NCBI GenBank assembly: GCA_017395685.1
Contig: JAFQOD010000047.1
Span: 1-64,000, forward strand
DNA from: Clostridia bacterium
Lineage (GTDB): Bacteria > Bacillota > Clostridia > Christensenellales > Aristaeellaceae
DNA: 64,000 bases
Direction of reading: 5' to 3'
Shown here: positions 1-7,974 of the stretch, piece by piece
How the letters are laid out: each line of letters begins with the position of its first letter
Numbering within the stretch: position 1 is the stretch's first letter
Position numbers and translations under genes: made by a program
The notes under the pieces: model-generated
Told to the model about the DNA's origin: nothing
The model's input: the letters and a program-made list of their open reading frames with translations, nothing else
Database searches by the model: none

Positions 1-105
1 GAACTGATAGACTACCTGGATTACTACAACAACCGTCGTATCAAAGCAAAGCTTAAGGGCTTGCCGCCTGCTCTTCACAGACAACAAGCCCTATCGGCTG
101 CTTAA
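1..105 (+). CDS. IS3-family transposase, C-terminal tail (partial)
   Basis: Frame 1 is open from the window edge to a TAA at 103-105 and encodes the last 34 residues of a transposase. The DYYNNRRIKAKLKGL signature followed by a PPALHRQ segment is the usual end of the DDE integrase domain of IS3/IS150-group OrfB proteins, just after the catalytic glutamate helix. The rest lies outside the window, so I cannot say whether the copy is intact. Confidence 0.8.
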   Translation, partial: ELIDYLDYYNNRRIKAKLKGLPPALHRQQALSAA

Positions 106-140
106 TCTATTCTTATGTCTAACTTTTTGGGGTCACTTCA
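1..140 (+). mobile_element. Right end of an IS3/IS150-like insertion sequence
   Basis: After the transposase stop there are 35 bases ending in GGGGTCACTTCA at 140. IS3-family terminal inverted repeats end in CA and IS150-group ends often carry a GGGGTCA-like core. The inferred right boundary is therefore 140. The left end, the direct repeats and the target site cannot be seen. Confidence 0.6.
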
Positions 141-168
141 GCCTTGACGGACGGGCAGGGAGCTTTCA

Positions 169-1161
169 TTATAGAATGAATTTTTCCGGGGCAAGGGTCG
201 GCGCCAGGGCATGCAGCCCTTCCAGGGTGATGAGGGCGTCAGGGACAGGGCGGCATTCCGCCTGTATGTCATCCAGCAGCATCTGCCGCAGGAACAGCAG
301 CAGGGATTTTTCAATCCAGTATTGATATCGGGGGCCGGGCAGCTCCGCCCTCCGGCATTTCAGATACAGGGGCAGGCCATCCGATACATCGTGCCACAGA
401 TCAATGAAGGCAAAATCATAGGCCTCTTCTGCCATGGGGCCGGCCATATAATCAAAGGCGTCGGCGGCGATGATGCGGATTTTTTCTTTGCGGGGGAACT
501 GGGGCAGAAGATGCGCCCGGAACAGATCGATGATCTGATGATCCCGCTCAATGATGGTGACGGAGGATACAGCCTCCTTTTCCGAAATCATGAAGGGAAA
601 ATAGCCAAGGCCCAGGCCGAATACTGCCGTTTTCCCCTGGGCTTCACGGATGGGCGCAGCCATGGTTTCAATTTCGTTGGGGGTGATGGTCATCCATTCC
701 CGGCCGTCTTCCAGCACTGCCGGATAGGAAAAGTCATCCTCAAAACAGGAAAGTGGCTGGATTTCCCGGCCGTCGGCCAGGATAAAAGGATCGCCGCAGG
801 GGAAAAGCTGACCGGGCTGCCAGGAAAGATGGGTCATCTGCCAGCGGCCTTTTTTGATTTCCGGGAAATGAATGTGACGGTAATAAGGATTGCTGCGGTA
901 ACGATCGCTCTTCGAAAAAGAAAGGGCGGGGGAAAGGTAACGATCGATCAGCTGCCGGTGGGCAGGGGTGGTATCCGGCTCCAACCCGCAGGCAGCGGAG
1001 AGCAGGGCAATGCAGGCATCCTTCAGGGGCAGATTACAATCCTGGGCAAAGCCGCGGATTTCCTCCATGGAAAAAAGCCTGTCGCAATGGGTAAGCAGAT
1101 GGGCATAGAGGATTTGGGCCTGCTGATTTTGCCGGGAAAGCCGGAGCAGATGTTCTGACAT
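169..1161 (-). CDS. Class I SAM-methyltransferase-like protein
   Basis: A 330-residue protein starting at ATG 1161; a TTG at 1170 is in frame but has no better ribosome site. The second half has a Rossmann-type glycine motif (VFGLGLGYF, about residues 185-193), an acidic residue ending the next strand (TIIERD) and a later D-A-F-D segment, the layout of SAM-binding or spermidine-synthase-like folds. The first 100 residues are helical and unrecognised. No catalytic motif gives a substrate, so the methyltransferase call rests on the fold pattern. It is preceded by the repeat element at 1174-1382, which would form its leader. Confidence 0.5.
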   Translation of the reverse strand: MSEHLLRLSRQNQQAQILYAHLLTHCDRLFSMEEIRGFAQDCNLPLKDACIALLSAACGLEPDTTPAHRQLIDRYLSPALSFSKSDRYRSNPYYRHIHFPEIKKGRWQMTHLSWQPGQLFPCGDPFILADGREIQPLSCFEDDFSYPAVLEDGREWMTITPNEIETMAAPIREAQGKTAVFGLGLGYFPFMISEKEAVSSVTIIERDHQIIDLFRAHLLPQFPRKEKIRIIAADAFDYMAGPMAEEAYDFAFIDLWHDVSDGLPLYLKCRRAELPGPRYQYWIEKSLLLFLRQMLLDDIQAECRPVPDALITLEGLHALAPTLAPEKFIL

Positions 1162-1173
1162 GAGATTCAACGC

Positions 1174-1382
1174 ATGCCCTGTGCCTTACGGCCGGTGCAT
1201 GCTTTGCTCCTTTCGTATCTTGGCTGTTTCTTATGCGTTTCTTTGAGCCGCAACGAGACATATGTTTTTCCTTCCCCAAGCTTCACTGGAAAATGGGAGG
1301 GAAAGAGCGAAAAGATATATCCAGTAACAGTTTTCTTTGGATGGGTGTGGGAAGGGGTTTCTTTTTCAAAAGAAACCCCTTC
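1174..1382. repeat. Dispersed intergenic repeat, copy A
   Basis: This stretch between tex and the methyltransferase-like gene shares blocks in the same order with the tandem repeat at 37003-37452: a GCATGCC...GCATGC inverted pair, CTTATGCGT, GAGCCGCAACGAGA, a CACTGG block, TTTTCTTTGG, and a terminal palindrome built around TTTCTTTTTCAAAAGAAA. The flanking genes are unrelated. Its function is unknown. Confidence 0.65.
1351..1382 (-). terminator. tex: Perfect 15-bp palindrome downstream of tex
   Basis: The arms at 1351-1365 and 1368-1382 are exact complements with a two-base loop, 15 bases beyond the tex stop. No U-tract follows the stem; the T and A runs lie inside the stem near the loop. It may still act as a bidirectional terminator or an mRNA end protector. 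Confidence 0.5.
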
Positions 1383-1396
1383 TCGCTTATCGTTTA

Positions 1397-3547
1397 TTAT
1401 GTTCTTCCTTTGACCATGGTGAGGGCGATGCGCTTTTTCTTTTCATCCACGTCCACCACCCAGACCTTTACGATATCGCCTACCTTCACGATTTCGGAGG
1501 GATGGCGGATGAAGCGTTCAGCCATGCGGGAGATATGCACCAGGCCGTCCTGATGCACGCCGATATCCACGAATGCCCCAAAGTCGATCACATTGCGGAC
1601 GGTGCCGGTCAGCTCCATGCCGGGCTTCAGATCCTTGATATCCAGTACATCCGTGCGCAGCACCGGCTTGGGCAGCTCATCACGGGGATCCCGGCCGGGC
1701 TTTTGCAGTTCGGAAAGGATATCCTTCAGCGTGGGCAGGCCGATCTGCAGCTCAGATGCCAGCTTGTCCAGGCCGTATTCTTCCGCCTTTTCCCCGATGC
1801 CGGGCACGCCGCCGTTTTTGACGGCCTTCACATCATATTGCAGCAGGGCAAGCAGCGCCTTGGCGGCATCATAGCTTTCCGGGTGTACGGCGGTGGCGTC
1901 CAGGGGATTTTTGCTGTCCATCACCCGGAGGAAGCCGGCGCACTGCTCAAAAGCCTTGGGCCCCAGCTTGGGCACCTTTTTCAGTGCAGCCCGGCTGGCA
2001 ATGCCGTTTTCTTCCCGGTAGGCCACAATATTCTTGGCCAGGGCCGGGCCGATGCCCGCTACATGGGAGAGCAACTCTGCAGAGGCTGTGGATACCTCTA
2101 CGCCCACCAGGTTTACGCACTGCTCCACAACGCCGTCCAGGGCGCTGGTGAGTTCATTTTGCTTCAGATCATGCTGATACTGACCCACACCGATGGCCTT
2201 GGGATCAATTTTCACCAGCTCAGCCAGGGGATCCTGCATCCGCCGGGCAATGGATACGGCGGAGCGGAGGGATACATCAAATTCCGGAAATTCCTGGGCA
2301 GCCAGCTTGCTGGCGGAATAGACGGATGCACCGGCCTCGCTGACAATCACATAGGCGACGCCCGGCATTTCCGGCAGCAGGGAGGCGATGAATTGCTCGC
2401 TTTCCCGGGATGCGGTGCCGTTGCCGATGGCGATGGCGGTAACGCCGTGCTCCTTTACCATCCGCTTGATCAGCCTGGCGGATTGGGCTTTCTGGAATTC
2501 CTGGCCGGGGAGGGTGAAATGCCCCACGCCGGTTTCCAGCACTTTGCCGTTTTCATCGATTACTGCCAGCTTGCAGCCGGTGCGGAAGCCGGGGTCTACC
2601 CCCAGGGTTACTTTACCCTTGATGGGTGGCTGCATCAGCAATTGATGCAGATTCTGGGAAAACACCCGGATGGCGGCCACGTTGGCCCGATCGGTAAGCT
2701 CATTCCGGATTTCCCGCTCCATGGAGGGGAAGAGCAGCCGTTCCCAGGCGTCTTCACAGGCCAGCTGCACCTGCTGGGAGGCGGGGCTGCCGGGCCGGAC
2801 GAAGGAAAGATAAATCTGATGCAGCGCCTTTTCTTCCGGGGCTTTCAGAGTGACCTTCAGGAATTCTTCACGCTCCCCCCGATTGATGGCCAGGATGCGG
2901 TGAGCGGCTATTCTGGGAACAGGTTCCTGATATTCGTAATACATCTGGTATACGCTGTCTTCTTCCTTGGCGGCCCGGGTTTCGATGACGCCTTCCCGGA
3001 GCAAAAGCGCCCGCATATCCTTGCGAAGAGCAGCATCATCGCTGACGGATTCGGCGATGATATCCCGTGCGCCGGCCAGGGCGCTTTCAGCATCCAATAC
3101 ATCCTTTTCTTCGCTGATATATTTGGCCGCTTCCTGGGCAGGATCGGCCTTGGGAAGCTGCAGCAGCAGCCACAATGCCAGGGGCTCCAGCCCCTTTTCT
3201 TTGGCGATGGTGGCCCGGGTGCGGCGCTTGGGCCTGAAGGGACGATATAAATCCTCCAGTTCAGAAAGGGTCTTGGCGGCGGAAAGTTTTGCGCTCAATT
3301 CTTCCGTCAGCACTCCCTGATCGGTCAGGCTTTTTTCGATTTCCTCCCGGCGCTTTTCCAATCCCCGCAGGTATTCCAGCCGCTCGGAGAGCTCCCGCAG
3401 CACCTGATCATCCAAAGAACCGGTGGCTTCCTTGCGGTATCGGGCGATGAAAGGGATGGTGTTTCCTGCATCCAGCAGTTCGATTACGGCCTGCACCTGC
3501 TGGGGACGCAGGGAAAATTCCTTTGCAAGAATCACAATAAAATCCAT
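1397..3547 (-). CDS. tex: Tex family S1-domain RNA-binding protein
   Basis: A 716-residue cytoplasmic protein close to the usual Tex length. In order it has a helical N-terminal region (IPFIARYRKEATGSLDD near residue 30, typical of Tex), a YqgF-like RNase H fold starting at GVDPGFRTG (about 314), tandem helix-hairpin-helix segments (about 480-570, VAGIGPALAKNIV) and a C-terminal S1 domain (about 640-710, GAFVDIGVHQDGLVHIS). Tex proteins bind nucleic acid and are linked to transcription and RNA turnover; the exact role here is inferred. Its ATG directly follows the MATE gene stop (TGAATG), which implies translational coupling. Confidence 0.95.
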   Translation of the reverse strand: MDFIVILAKEFSLRPQQVQAVIELLDAGNTIPFIARYRKEATGSLDDQVLRELSERLEYLRGLEKRREEIEKSLTDQGVLTEELSAKLSAAKTLSELEDLYRPFRPKRRTRATIAKEKGLEPLALWLLLQLPKADPAQEAAKYISEEKDVLDAESALAGARDIIAESVSDDAALRKDMRALLLREGVIETRAAKEEDSVYQMYYEYQEPVPRIAAHRILAINRGEREEFLKVTLKAPEEKALHQIYLSFVRPGSPASQQVQLACEDAWERLLFPSMEREIRNELTDRANVAAIRVFSQNLHQLLMQPPIKGKVTLGVDPGFRTGCKLAVIDENGKVLETGVGHFTLPGQEFQKAQSARLIKRMVKEHGVTAIAIGNGTASRESEQFIASLLPEMPGVAYVIVSEAGASVYSASKLAAQEFPEFDVSLRSAVSIARRMQDPLAELVKIDPKAIGVGQYQHDLKQNELTSALDGVVEQCVNLVGVEVSTASAELLSHVAGIGPALAKNIVAYREENGIASRAALKKVPKLGPKAFEQCAGFLRVMDSKNPLDATAVHPESYDAAKALLALLQYDVKAVKNGGVPGIGEKAEEYGLDKLASELQIGLPTLKDILSELQKPGRDPRDELPKPVLRTDVLDIKDLKPGMELTGTVRNVIDFGAFVDIGVHQDGLVHISRMAERFIRHPSEIVKVGDIVKVWVVDVDEKKKRIALTMVKGRT

Positions 3548-4897
3548 TCAGGCAATCCTCCTGTGTGCGTATTTGGCAATCCGGAGATAGTAGGTAATCA
3601 GCAATAGGATGGCAGCCCCGATCCAAGCGGAAATTTCGGCAATGAATACTCCGTCGGCCCCCAGCAGAGCAGGCAGCGTCAGCGCAACGCCCACCCGCAT
3701 CAAGAATTCCACCAGCCCGGAAATCATGGGCATCACCGTATCCCCCATGCCCTGCAGGGCGGAGCGGTATACGTATAATAAGTAGAGGCTGGGAAGGGCA
3801 TAGAGCATGATATTCAGATACCGCTGCCCCACATCCAATACATATTCGATCTGCGCTTCGGCAGGATCTACAAACAGGGAAAGAATGGGCCGCCCCAGGA
3901 TCAGCAGTGCCCCCATGATGATCAGGGAGGTGAGCAGGGAAAGCAGCGCCCCTGCACGCACGCCTTTTTTGACCCGGTCCATTTTCTGCGCCCCGAAATT
4001 CTGGCCGGTATAGGCCCCCAGGGCGCCGCCGAAGGATACAGCTGCCATTTCCATCAGGCCGTAGAGCTTGTTGGTGGCGGTATAGCCGGCGATGAAATCG
4101 CTCTCATAAGGATTGATTACCCGCTGCAGCACCATGCCGCCGATGCCGATTACCGCATTCTGGGCTGCCAGAGGCGTGCCCAGCTTCAGCAGCCTGCCGC
4201 CCATTTCCGGCCGCCACTTCAGATCATCCTTTTCAAAGCGGATGGCAGGGATTTTCCGGATGACGATAAAGCAATAAACGGCGGATGCGCCCTGGGCAAT
4301 GACGGTGGCCATCGCTGCCCCGGCGATACCCCAACGGAATATCATTACGAACAGGGCATCCAATACGATGTTGATCACCGAGGCGATGATCATGGCATAT
4401 AGGGGAGAACGTGAATCCCCCACGGCCCTGAGGATGGCGGCCTGCACATTATAGGCCCCCAGAATGGGCAGGGCGGCAAAGCAGATGCGCAGATAGAGCA
4501 CTGCCTGATCATAAATGTTCAGCGGGGTTTCCAGCAGCGTCAGCACCGGATGAATCAGCACCTGGCTGATTACCACCAGCAGGGTAGAGATCACCATGGT
4601 AAGCGTTACAGAAAGGCCTACCGCCCGCTTCACATCCTGCATTTCCCCGGCGCCGAAGAATTGGGAAATCAATACGGAGAAGCCCTGGGTATAGCCCCAG
4701 ATGATGCCAAGGATCACCCAGTTGAACCAATCGGCAGCGCCCACTGCAGCCAGGGCGAGGGTGCCGGCGCCGCGGCCTACGAAGGCGGCGTCCACCAGGG
4801 TATAAAGCTGTTGGCAGATATTGCCTGCCATCATGGGCAGGGCGAAGGTGATCAGCAGCCCCAAAGGGCGGCCGACGGTCATATCCCGGGTTTTCAT
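3548..4897 (-). CDS. MATE family multidrug/cation exporter
   Basis: A 449-residue polytopic membrane protein with about twelve hydrophobic segments in two related halves. Family-typical elements are the N-terminal GRPLGLLITFALPMM, the QQLYTLVDAAFVGR segment in the first helix pair and the matching AAQNAVIGIGGMVLQR in the second half. MATE proteins export organic cations or drugs by Na+ or H+ antiport; the substrate cannot be told from sequence. It is the first gene of a two-gene unit with tex, with GGAGG-like spacing before ATG 4897. A terminator for the upstream cwlD separates it from that gene. Confidence 0.93.
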   Translation of the reverse strand: MKTRDMTVGRPLGLLITFALPMMAGNICQQLYTLVDAAFVGRGAGTLALAAVGAADWFNWVILGIIWGYTQGFSVLISQFFGAGEMQDVKRAVGLSVTLTMVISTLLVVISQVLIHPVLTLLETPLNIYDQAVLYLRICFAALPILGAYNVQAAILRAVGDSRSPLYAMIIASVINIVLDALFVMIFRWGIAGAAMATVIAQGASAVYCFIVIRKIPAIRFEKDDLKWRPEMGGRLLKLGTPLAAQNAVIGIGGMVLQRVINPYESDFIAGYTATNKLYGLMEMAAVSFGGALGAYTGQNFGAQKMDRVKKGVRAGALLSLLTSLIIMGALLILGRPILSLFVDPAEAQIEYVLDVGQRYLNIMLYALPSLYLLYVYRSALQGMGDTVMPMISGLVEFLMRVGVALTLPALLGADGVFIAEISAWIGAAILLLITYYLRIAKYAHRRIA

Positions 4898-4975
4898 AAG
4901 GGCCTCCTTATCATGCAGCGTGCACAGGCCATTATACGGGATTTTTTTGAGAAACGCAAGGGAAGGAACGAGAAA

Positions 4976-5005
4976 AGCCCTGCCTTTCCTGAGAAAAGCA
5001 GGGCT
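4976..5005 (-). terminator. cwlD: Rho-independent terminator after cwlD
   Basis: On the minus strand an AGCCCTGC / GCAGGGCT stem with a loop of about 14 bases is followed by a short T-rich tail. It lies just past the cwlD stop and before the MATE gene start. Confidence 0.7.
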
Positions 5006-5011
5006 GGAAAA

Positions 5012-5716
5012 TCAGGGAGAGGATAAGGAAAAATATTCGATGATGCCGTCGTGAATGGCCTTGGCGATCCGGTATTGATATTCGGGGGAGAGCAGCATGG
5101 CCTCTTCCGCGCTGTTGGAAAGAAAGCCGCATTCAATCAGTACCGATGGGATATTCAGCGACAGCATGAAATAATCCCCGGAAAGGGCGGATCGCTCCTT
5201 GGAGGGATTCAGCCCCTGGATCAGCTGCTCCTGCATCACCCCTGCCAGTAGCCGGCTTTTTTCCTGCCCCTTTCTGTAGAATACCTGGGGCCCGGATTCG
5301 CTCCGATCCCGATATTCATTCATGTGGATGCTGATGAGCATTTCGGCCTTGCCGGATGCGGCCTTCTCCAGCCGGGCGGTCAGATCCTGCCGCTTGTTCT
5401 GGCTGTATTCCATATCGCTTTCCCGGCTCATGATCACCTGGGCGCCGCTTGCCAGAAGCAGCTTCTGCAATTTTTCAGTTACCTGCAAATTGATTTCCTT
5501 TTCCCATTTTCCGGAATCTTTTGCGCGGGCGCCCCCGTCAATGCCCCCGTGCCCGGCGTCAAGAAAAAGGATACGGCCGGATAAGGGCCCAGCGGCTTCA
5601 TGGACGGGCCGTGCTCTTTGGGCAGGCTTGGCAGGCCGGGCCGGGATGGCCAGCCCTATGGCCAGCAGCAGGCATGCTGCCGCAAAGGCGGCCCATTCCT
5701 TCCATTTCTTTTTCAT
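5012..5716 (-). CDS. cwlD: N-acetylmuramoyl-L-alanine amidase, CwlD-like
   Basis: A 234-residue protein with an N-terminal membrane or signal segment (about residues 8-25) and a single Amidase_3 domain. The zinc ligands are visible: His in FLDAGHGGIDGG, Glu in KEINLQ, His in SIHMNEY, with the catalytic Glu in LIECGFLSN. Length and single-domain layout match CwlD, which prepares muramic-delta-lactam in spore cortex peptidoglycan with PdaA. A vegetative amidase with the same fold is possible, but the upstream sigma-E-like promoter favours sporulation. It diverges from the DnaA-box region. Confidence 0.85.
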   Translation of the reverse strand: MKKKWKEWAAFAAACLLLAIGLAIPARPAKPAQRARPVHEAAGPLSGRILFLDAGHGGIDGGARAKDSGKWEKEINLQVTEKLQKLLLASGAQVIMSRESDMEYSQNKRQDLTARLEKAASGKAEMLISIHMNEYRDRSESGPQVFYRKGQEKSRLLAGVMQEQLIQGLNPSKERSALSGDYFMLSLNIPSVLIECGFLSNSAEEAMLLSPEYQYRIAKAIHDGIIEYFSLSSP

Positions 5717-5737
5717 GTGGTCACCCCCCGATGAAAT

Positions 5738-5772
5738 GAAATATGCATATTTTTTAAAGAATATGCTGTCAA
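5738..5772 (-). promoter_or_regulatory. cwlD: Possible sigma-E/sigma-A promoter for cwlD
   Basis: Read on the minus strand, GCATATT (5766-5760) fits the sigma-E -35 consensus. Fourteen bases later comes CATATTTC (5745-5738), a partial match to CATACANT. A TTGACA (5772-5767) just upstream could serve sigma-A but has only a weak TATGCA 17 bases on. This is inference from consensus only. Confidence 0.4.
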
Positions 5773-5804
5773 GTCACAAAAGTTTGAACTTTTCAGAAAT
5801 TTGC

Positions 5805-6119
5805 TTATTCACAAATTATCCACCATCCATTTATTTCTTATTCATGCATTTATACAGTATATTCATGCATATCCCGTGGAAAAAGTGAGGATTTGCGTCC
5901 ATCCGCCCTGAATATCCGGTATAGGGCGTTAGGAATTATGCGGAAATGATGAATGATGAAACTTTCCACATTATCCACAGAGTTATCCACAGAAAAAACG
6001 ATCAAAACCCGCGATAAATCAAGGTTTTTCAGAGAGAATGTGGAAAACTTAACCCAAGCCGGAAGTTATCCACAGAGAAAAAGTGAATAAATTGAAAGTT
6101 ATCCACAAAGTTATCCACA
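5805..6119. promoter_or_regulatory. DnaA-box cluster, candidate replication origin
   Basis: Five exact copies of the DnaA box TTATCCACA lie on the plus strand at 5971, 5983, 6066, 6099 and 6111. Near matches TTATTCACA (5805) and TTATCCACC (5816) lie to the left. The 5717-6350 interval is non-coding, AT-rich and divergent, with all genes to its left on the minus strand and the next two on plus. The two close pairs, spaced 12 bases start to start, suit cooperative DnaA binding. dnaA and dnaN are not nearby, so an origin, a DnaA-titrating site or a regulatory site are all possible. The rest of the interval shows no gene. Confidence 0.65.
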
Positions 6120-6285
6120 GGATATCCCCAAGATAGAATGAAAAGAATATAATCCAATCGTTACAGAATTGTAATAATTCCCTACTTGACAAAGAATTTA
6201 TGCATTATTTGCATATAAAAAAGGATGGAAAAAGCGGGAAGAATGGGGCCGGATCAGTCGTTGATTGGAATGATAGGATTTTTGG

Positions 6286-6315
6286 ATGACAAGCGGCTCT
6301 TTTCTGTGCTATAAT
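6286..6315 (+). promoter_or_regulatory. Promoter for the 6351 membrane protein and dus
   Basis: A perfect TATAAT at 6310-6315 has a poor -35 (ATGACA, 6286-6291, 18-base spacer). It lies 35 bases before the GTG start at 6351. Confidence 0.45.
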
Positions 6316-6350
6316 GGGCAGGCAAGGGCTGGAAGGAAGGAGGGCGGCAG

Positions 6351-6887
6351 GTGAAGTATCTGAGACGGTTGATCTGGTATATTTCTTCCCGGCTGCTGAT
6401 TTTGTGCTGTGTGCTGGGGCTGATGATCATGGCCTTTTATTTTTCCATGAACGCCACCAACATTTATATTATTTTGAAGGACGGCATGGCCAAACGGGCC
6501 CAGGTGATCATGATGGGAGAGGAAGCGGAACTGACCAATTATTTCTCCCAGGCCTGTCTGGATCGCGATCACCAGCTGACAGAGGCCCTGAACGGCCAAT
6601 CGGCTTACCAGAATTATTACAATATTACTGGGTTTGATCACCGCATTTCCCTGGATTCCTTCTGGTGCTGGCCCTGGGATGATAATGCGCAGGTGGTGAT
6701 CACGGAAAGAATTCCCGCCATTGACGGGAAGCTGCGCTCTTCCGCCCGGGAAGCGGCCACTGCCGCAGGGCTGAGCCTTTCTTCCCCAAAATGGCAGGCC
6801 ACCCAGTATACTGTATTGCTGGGCCGGGAAAATGGGCAATGGCATGTAAAAAATCTGACGGCCACCCGGGTGTTTCCCGGGGAATAG
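6351..6887 (+). CDS. Small membrane-anchored protein of unknown function
   Basis: 178 residues, starting at GTG 6351 behind a GGAAGGAGG site. A basic N-terminus (KYLRRLIWY) precedes one strongly hydrophobic segment (about residues 12-34), which would leave the remaining 140 residues outside the membrane. The soluble part has no motif I recognise; it is rich in aromatic residues around FDHRISLDSFWCWPWDD and ends with a beta-rich stretch. It lies 12 bases before dus and probably shares its transcript, next to the DnaA-box region. Confidence 0.75.
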   Translation: MKYLRRLIWYISSRLLILCCVLGLMIMAFYFSMNATNIYIILKDGMAKRAQVIMMGEEAELTNYFSQACLDRDHQLTEALNGQSAYQNYYNITGFDHRISLDSFWCWPWDDNAQVVITERIPAIDGKLRSSAREAATAAGLSLSSPKWQATQYTVLLGRENGQWHVKNLTATRVFPGE

Positions 6888-6899
6888 AGGAGAAATGAT

Positions 6900-7847
6900 T
6901 TGACGCCAAAGATTACACTGGCCCCCATGGCGGGGATTACGGATCAGGTATTTCGCCGTATTTGTTTTCAGATGGGCTGCGATGAGGCCACAACCGAGAT
7001 GGTCAGTGCCCAGGGATTTTTAACCGCCCCCAAAGACCGGAATGCCTATAAGTTTTTGCTGGCCCGCTTTCCTGAGGAGGGCCCGCTTGCCGTACAAATC
7101 TTTGGCAGTCAGCCCCATTTCATGGCCGAGGCTGCGGCTGGGCTGACCGAACTGGGGAAATTCTGCGCCATTGATATCAATATGGGCTGCCCTGCCCAGA
7201 AGGTGGTGGGCGGCCAATCAGGCAGCGCCCTGATGAAGGATCCGGATCTGGCCGGCCGCATTGTGGAGGCGGTCAAGGCATCCACCCTTCTGCCGGTAAC
7301 GGTGAAAATGCGCATTGGCTGGAATGATGAAAATAAAAATGCCGTTTCCTTTGCGAAAACGGTGGAAAGCGCCGGGGCGGATGGGCTTACCGTTCACGGC
7401 CGCACCCGGATGCAGCAATATGCCGGCAAAGCGGATTGGGATATGATTGGCCAGGTCAAGGCGGCGGTCCGGATTCCTGTGATTGCCAATGGGGATATTG
7501 TGGATGGAAGCAGCGCCGTTTCCTGCCTGCATTTTACCGGATGCGACGGTGTGGCAGTGGGAAGAGGGGCCTTGGGCAATCCCTGGATATTTTCCCGGAT
7601 CAGGCAAGCACTTCGCGGAGAGGAAGAGCGTTTACCCCCTGTATCGGAAATTATTGAAACCGCTATGGCGCATGCCCGGGAAATGGAAAAATGGAAGGGA
7701 GAAAAGAGCGCCGTACTGGAAATGCGAAAGCATTTCGCCTGGTATGTGACGGGGCAGCGGGGCGTTGCAAAAATGCGTACGAGGCTCAATCTGGCAAAGA
7801 ATTTTCAGGAAGCTGAAGAAATTCTGCGTTTGCTGGAGGTGGAATGA
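6900..7847 (+). CDS. dus: tRNA-dihydrouridine synthase (DusB family)
   Basis: A 315-residue FMN enzyme that reduces uridine to dihydrouridine in tRNA. The TIM-barrel signatures are present: APMAGITDQVFR at the N-terminus, DINMGCPAQKVV with the catalytic Cys near residue 100, VHGRTRMQQYAG, the NGDI strand and the phosphate-binding GVAVGRGALGNPWIF. TTG at 6900 is chosen because GAGGAGA lies seven bases upstream and the next residues align with the family start. The third helical RNA-binding domain is complete. It follows the small membrane gene with a 12-base gap. Confidence 0.95.
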   Translation: MTPKITLAPMAGITDQVFRRICFQMGCDEATTEMVSAQGFLTAPKDRNAYKFLLARFPEEGPLAVQIFGSQPHFMAEAAAGLTELGKFCAIDINMGCPAQKVVGGQSGSALMKDPDLAGRIVEAVKASTLLPVTVKMRIGWNDENKNAVSFAKTVESAGADGLTVHGRTRMQQYAGKADWDMIGQVKAAVRIPVIANGDIVDGSSAVSCLHFTGCDGVAVGRGALGNPWIFSRIRQALRGEEERLPPVSEIIETAMAHAREMEKWKGEKSAVLEMRKHFAWYVTGQRGVAKMRTRLNLAKNFQEAEEILRLLEVE

Positions 7848-7908
7848 TCAATGAATACAGGATCACGGCATCGCAAAAGAAGCTGGCGATCTTGTTTTAT
7901 ATTTGAGA

Positions 7909-7947
7909 AAAAAGCTGCTGCGGAAATTGCTTCCGCAGCAGCTTTTT
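7909..7947. terminator. Bidirectional terminator between dus and the SH3b gene
   Basis: A 16-bp stem (AAAAGCTGCTGCGGAA with its complement) with a short loop is flanked by A- and T-runs on both sides. It can end transcripts of the converging dus and SH3b-repeat genes. Confidence 0.9.
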
Positions 7948-7974
7948 AATCATTGATTACGTATCAAATCAGAG

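Noticed and set aside
211-1158. Long plus-strand open frame opposite the methyltransferase-like gene
   Set aside because: It is the mirror of the minus-strand gene, with no ribosome site and low-complexity, family-less translation. The same applies to the long opposite frames over tex, valS, pgpH, topA and the large glycosyltransferase.
6181-6220. TTGACA at 6186 with TATAAA at 6214 as a promoter
   Set aside because: The spacer of 22 bases is too long; the TATAAT at 6310 is a better candidate for the downstream gene.
7844-7906. 20-codon frame overlapping the dus stop (ATGA)
   Set aside because: Too short to judge, and it runs up to the terminator; probably chance.
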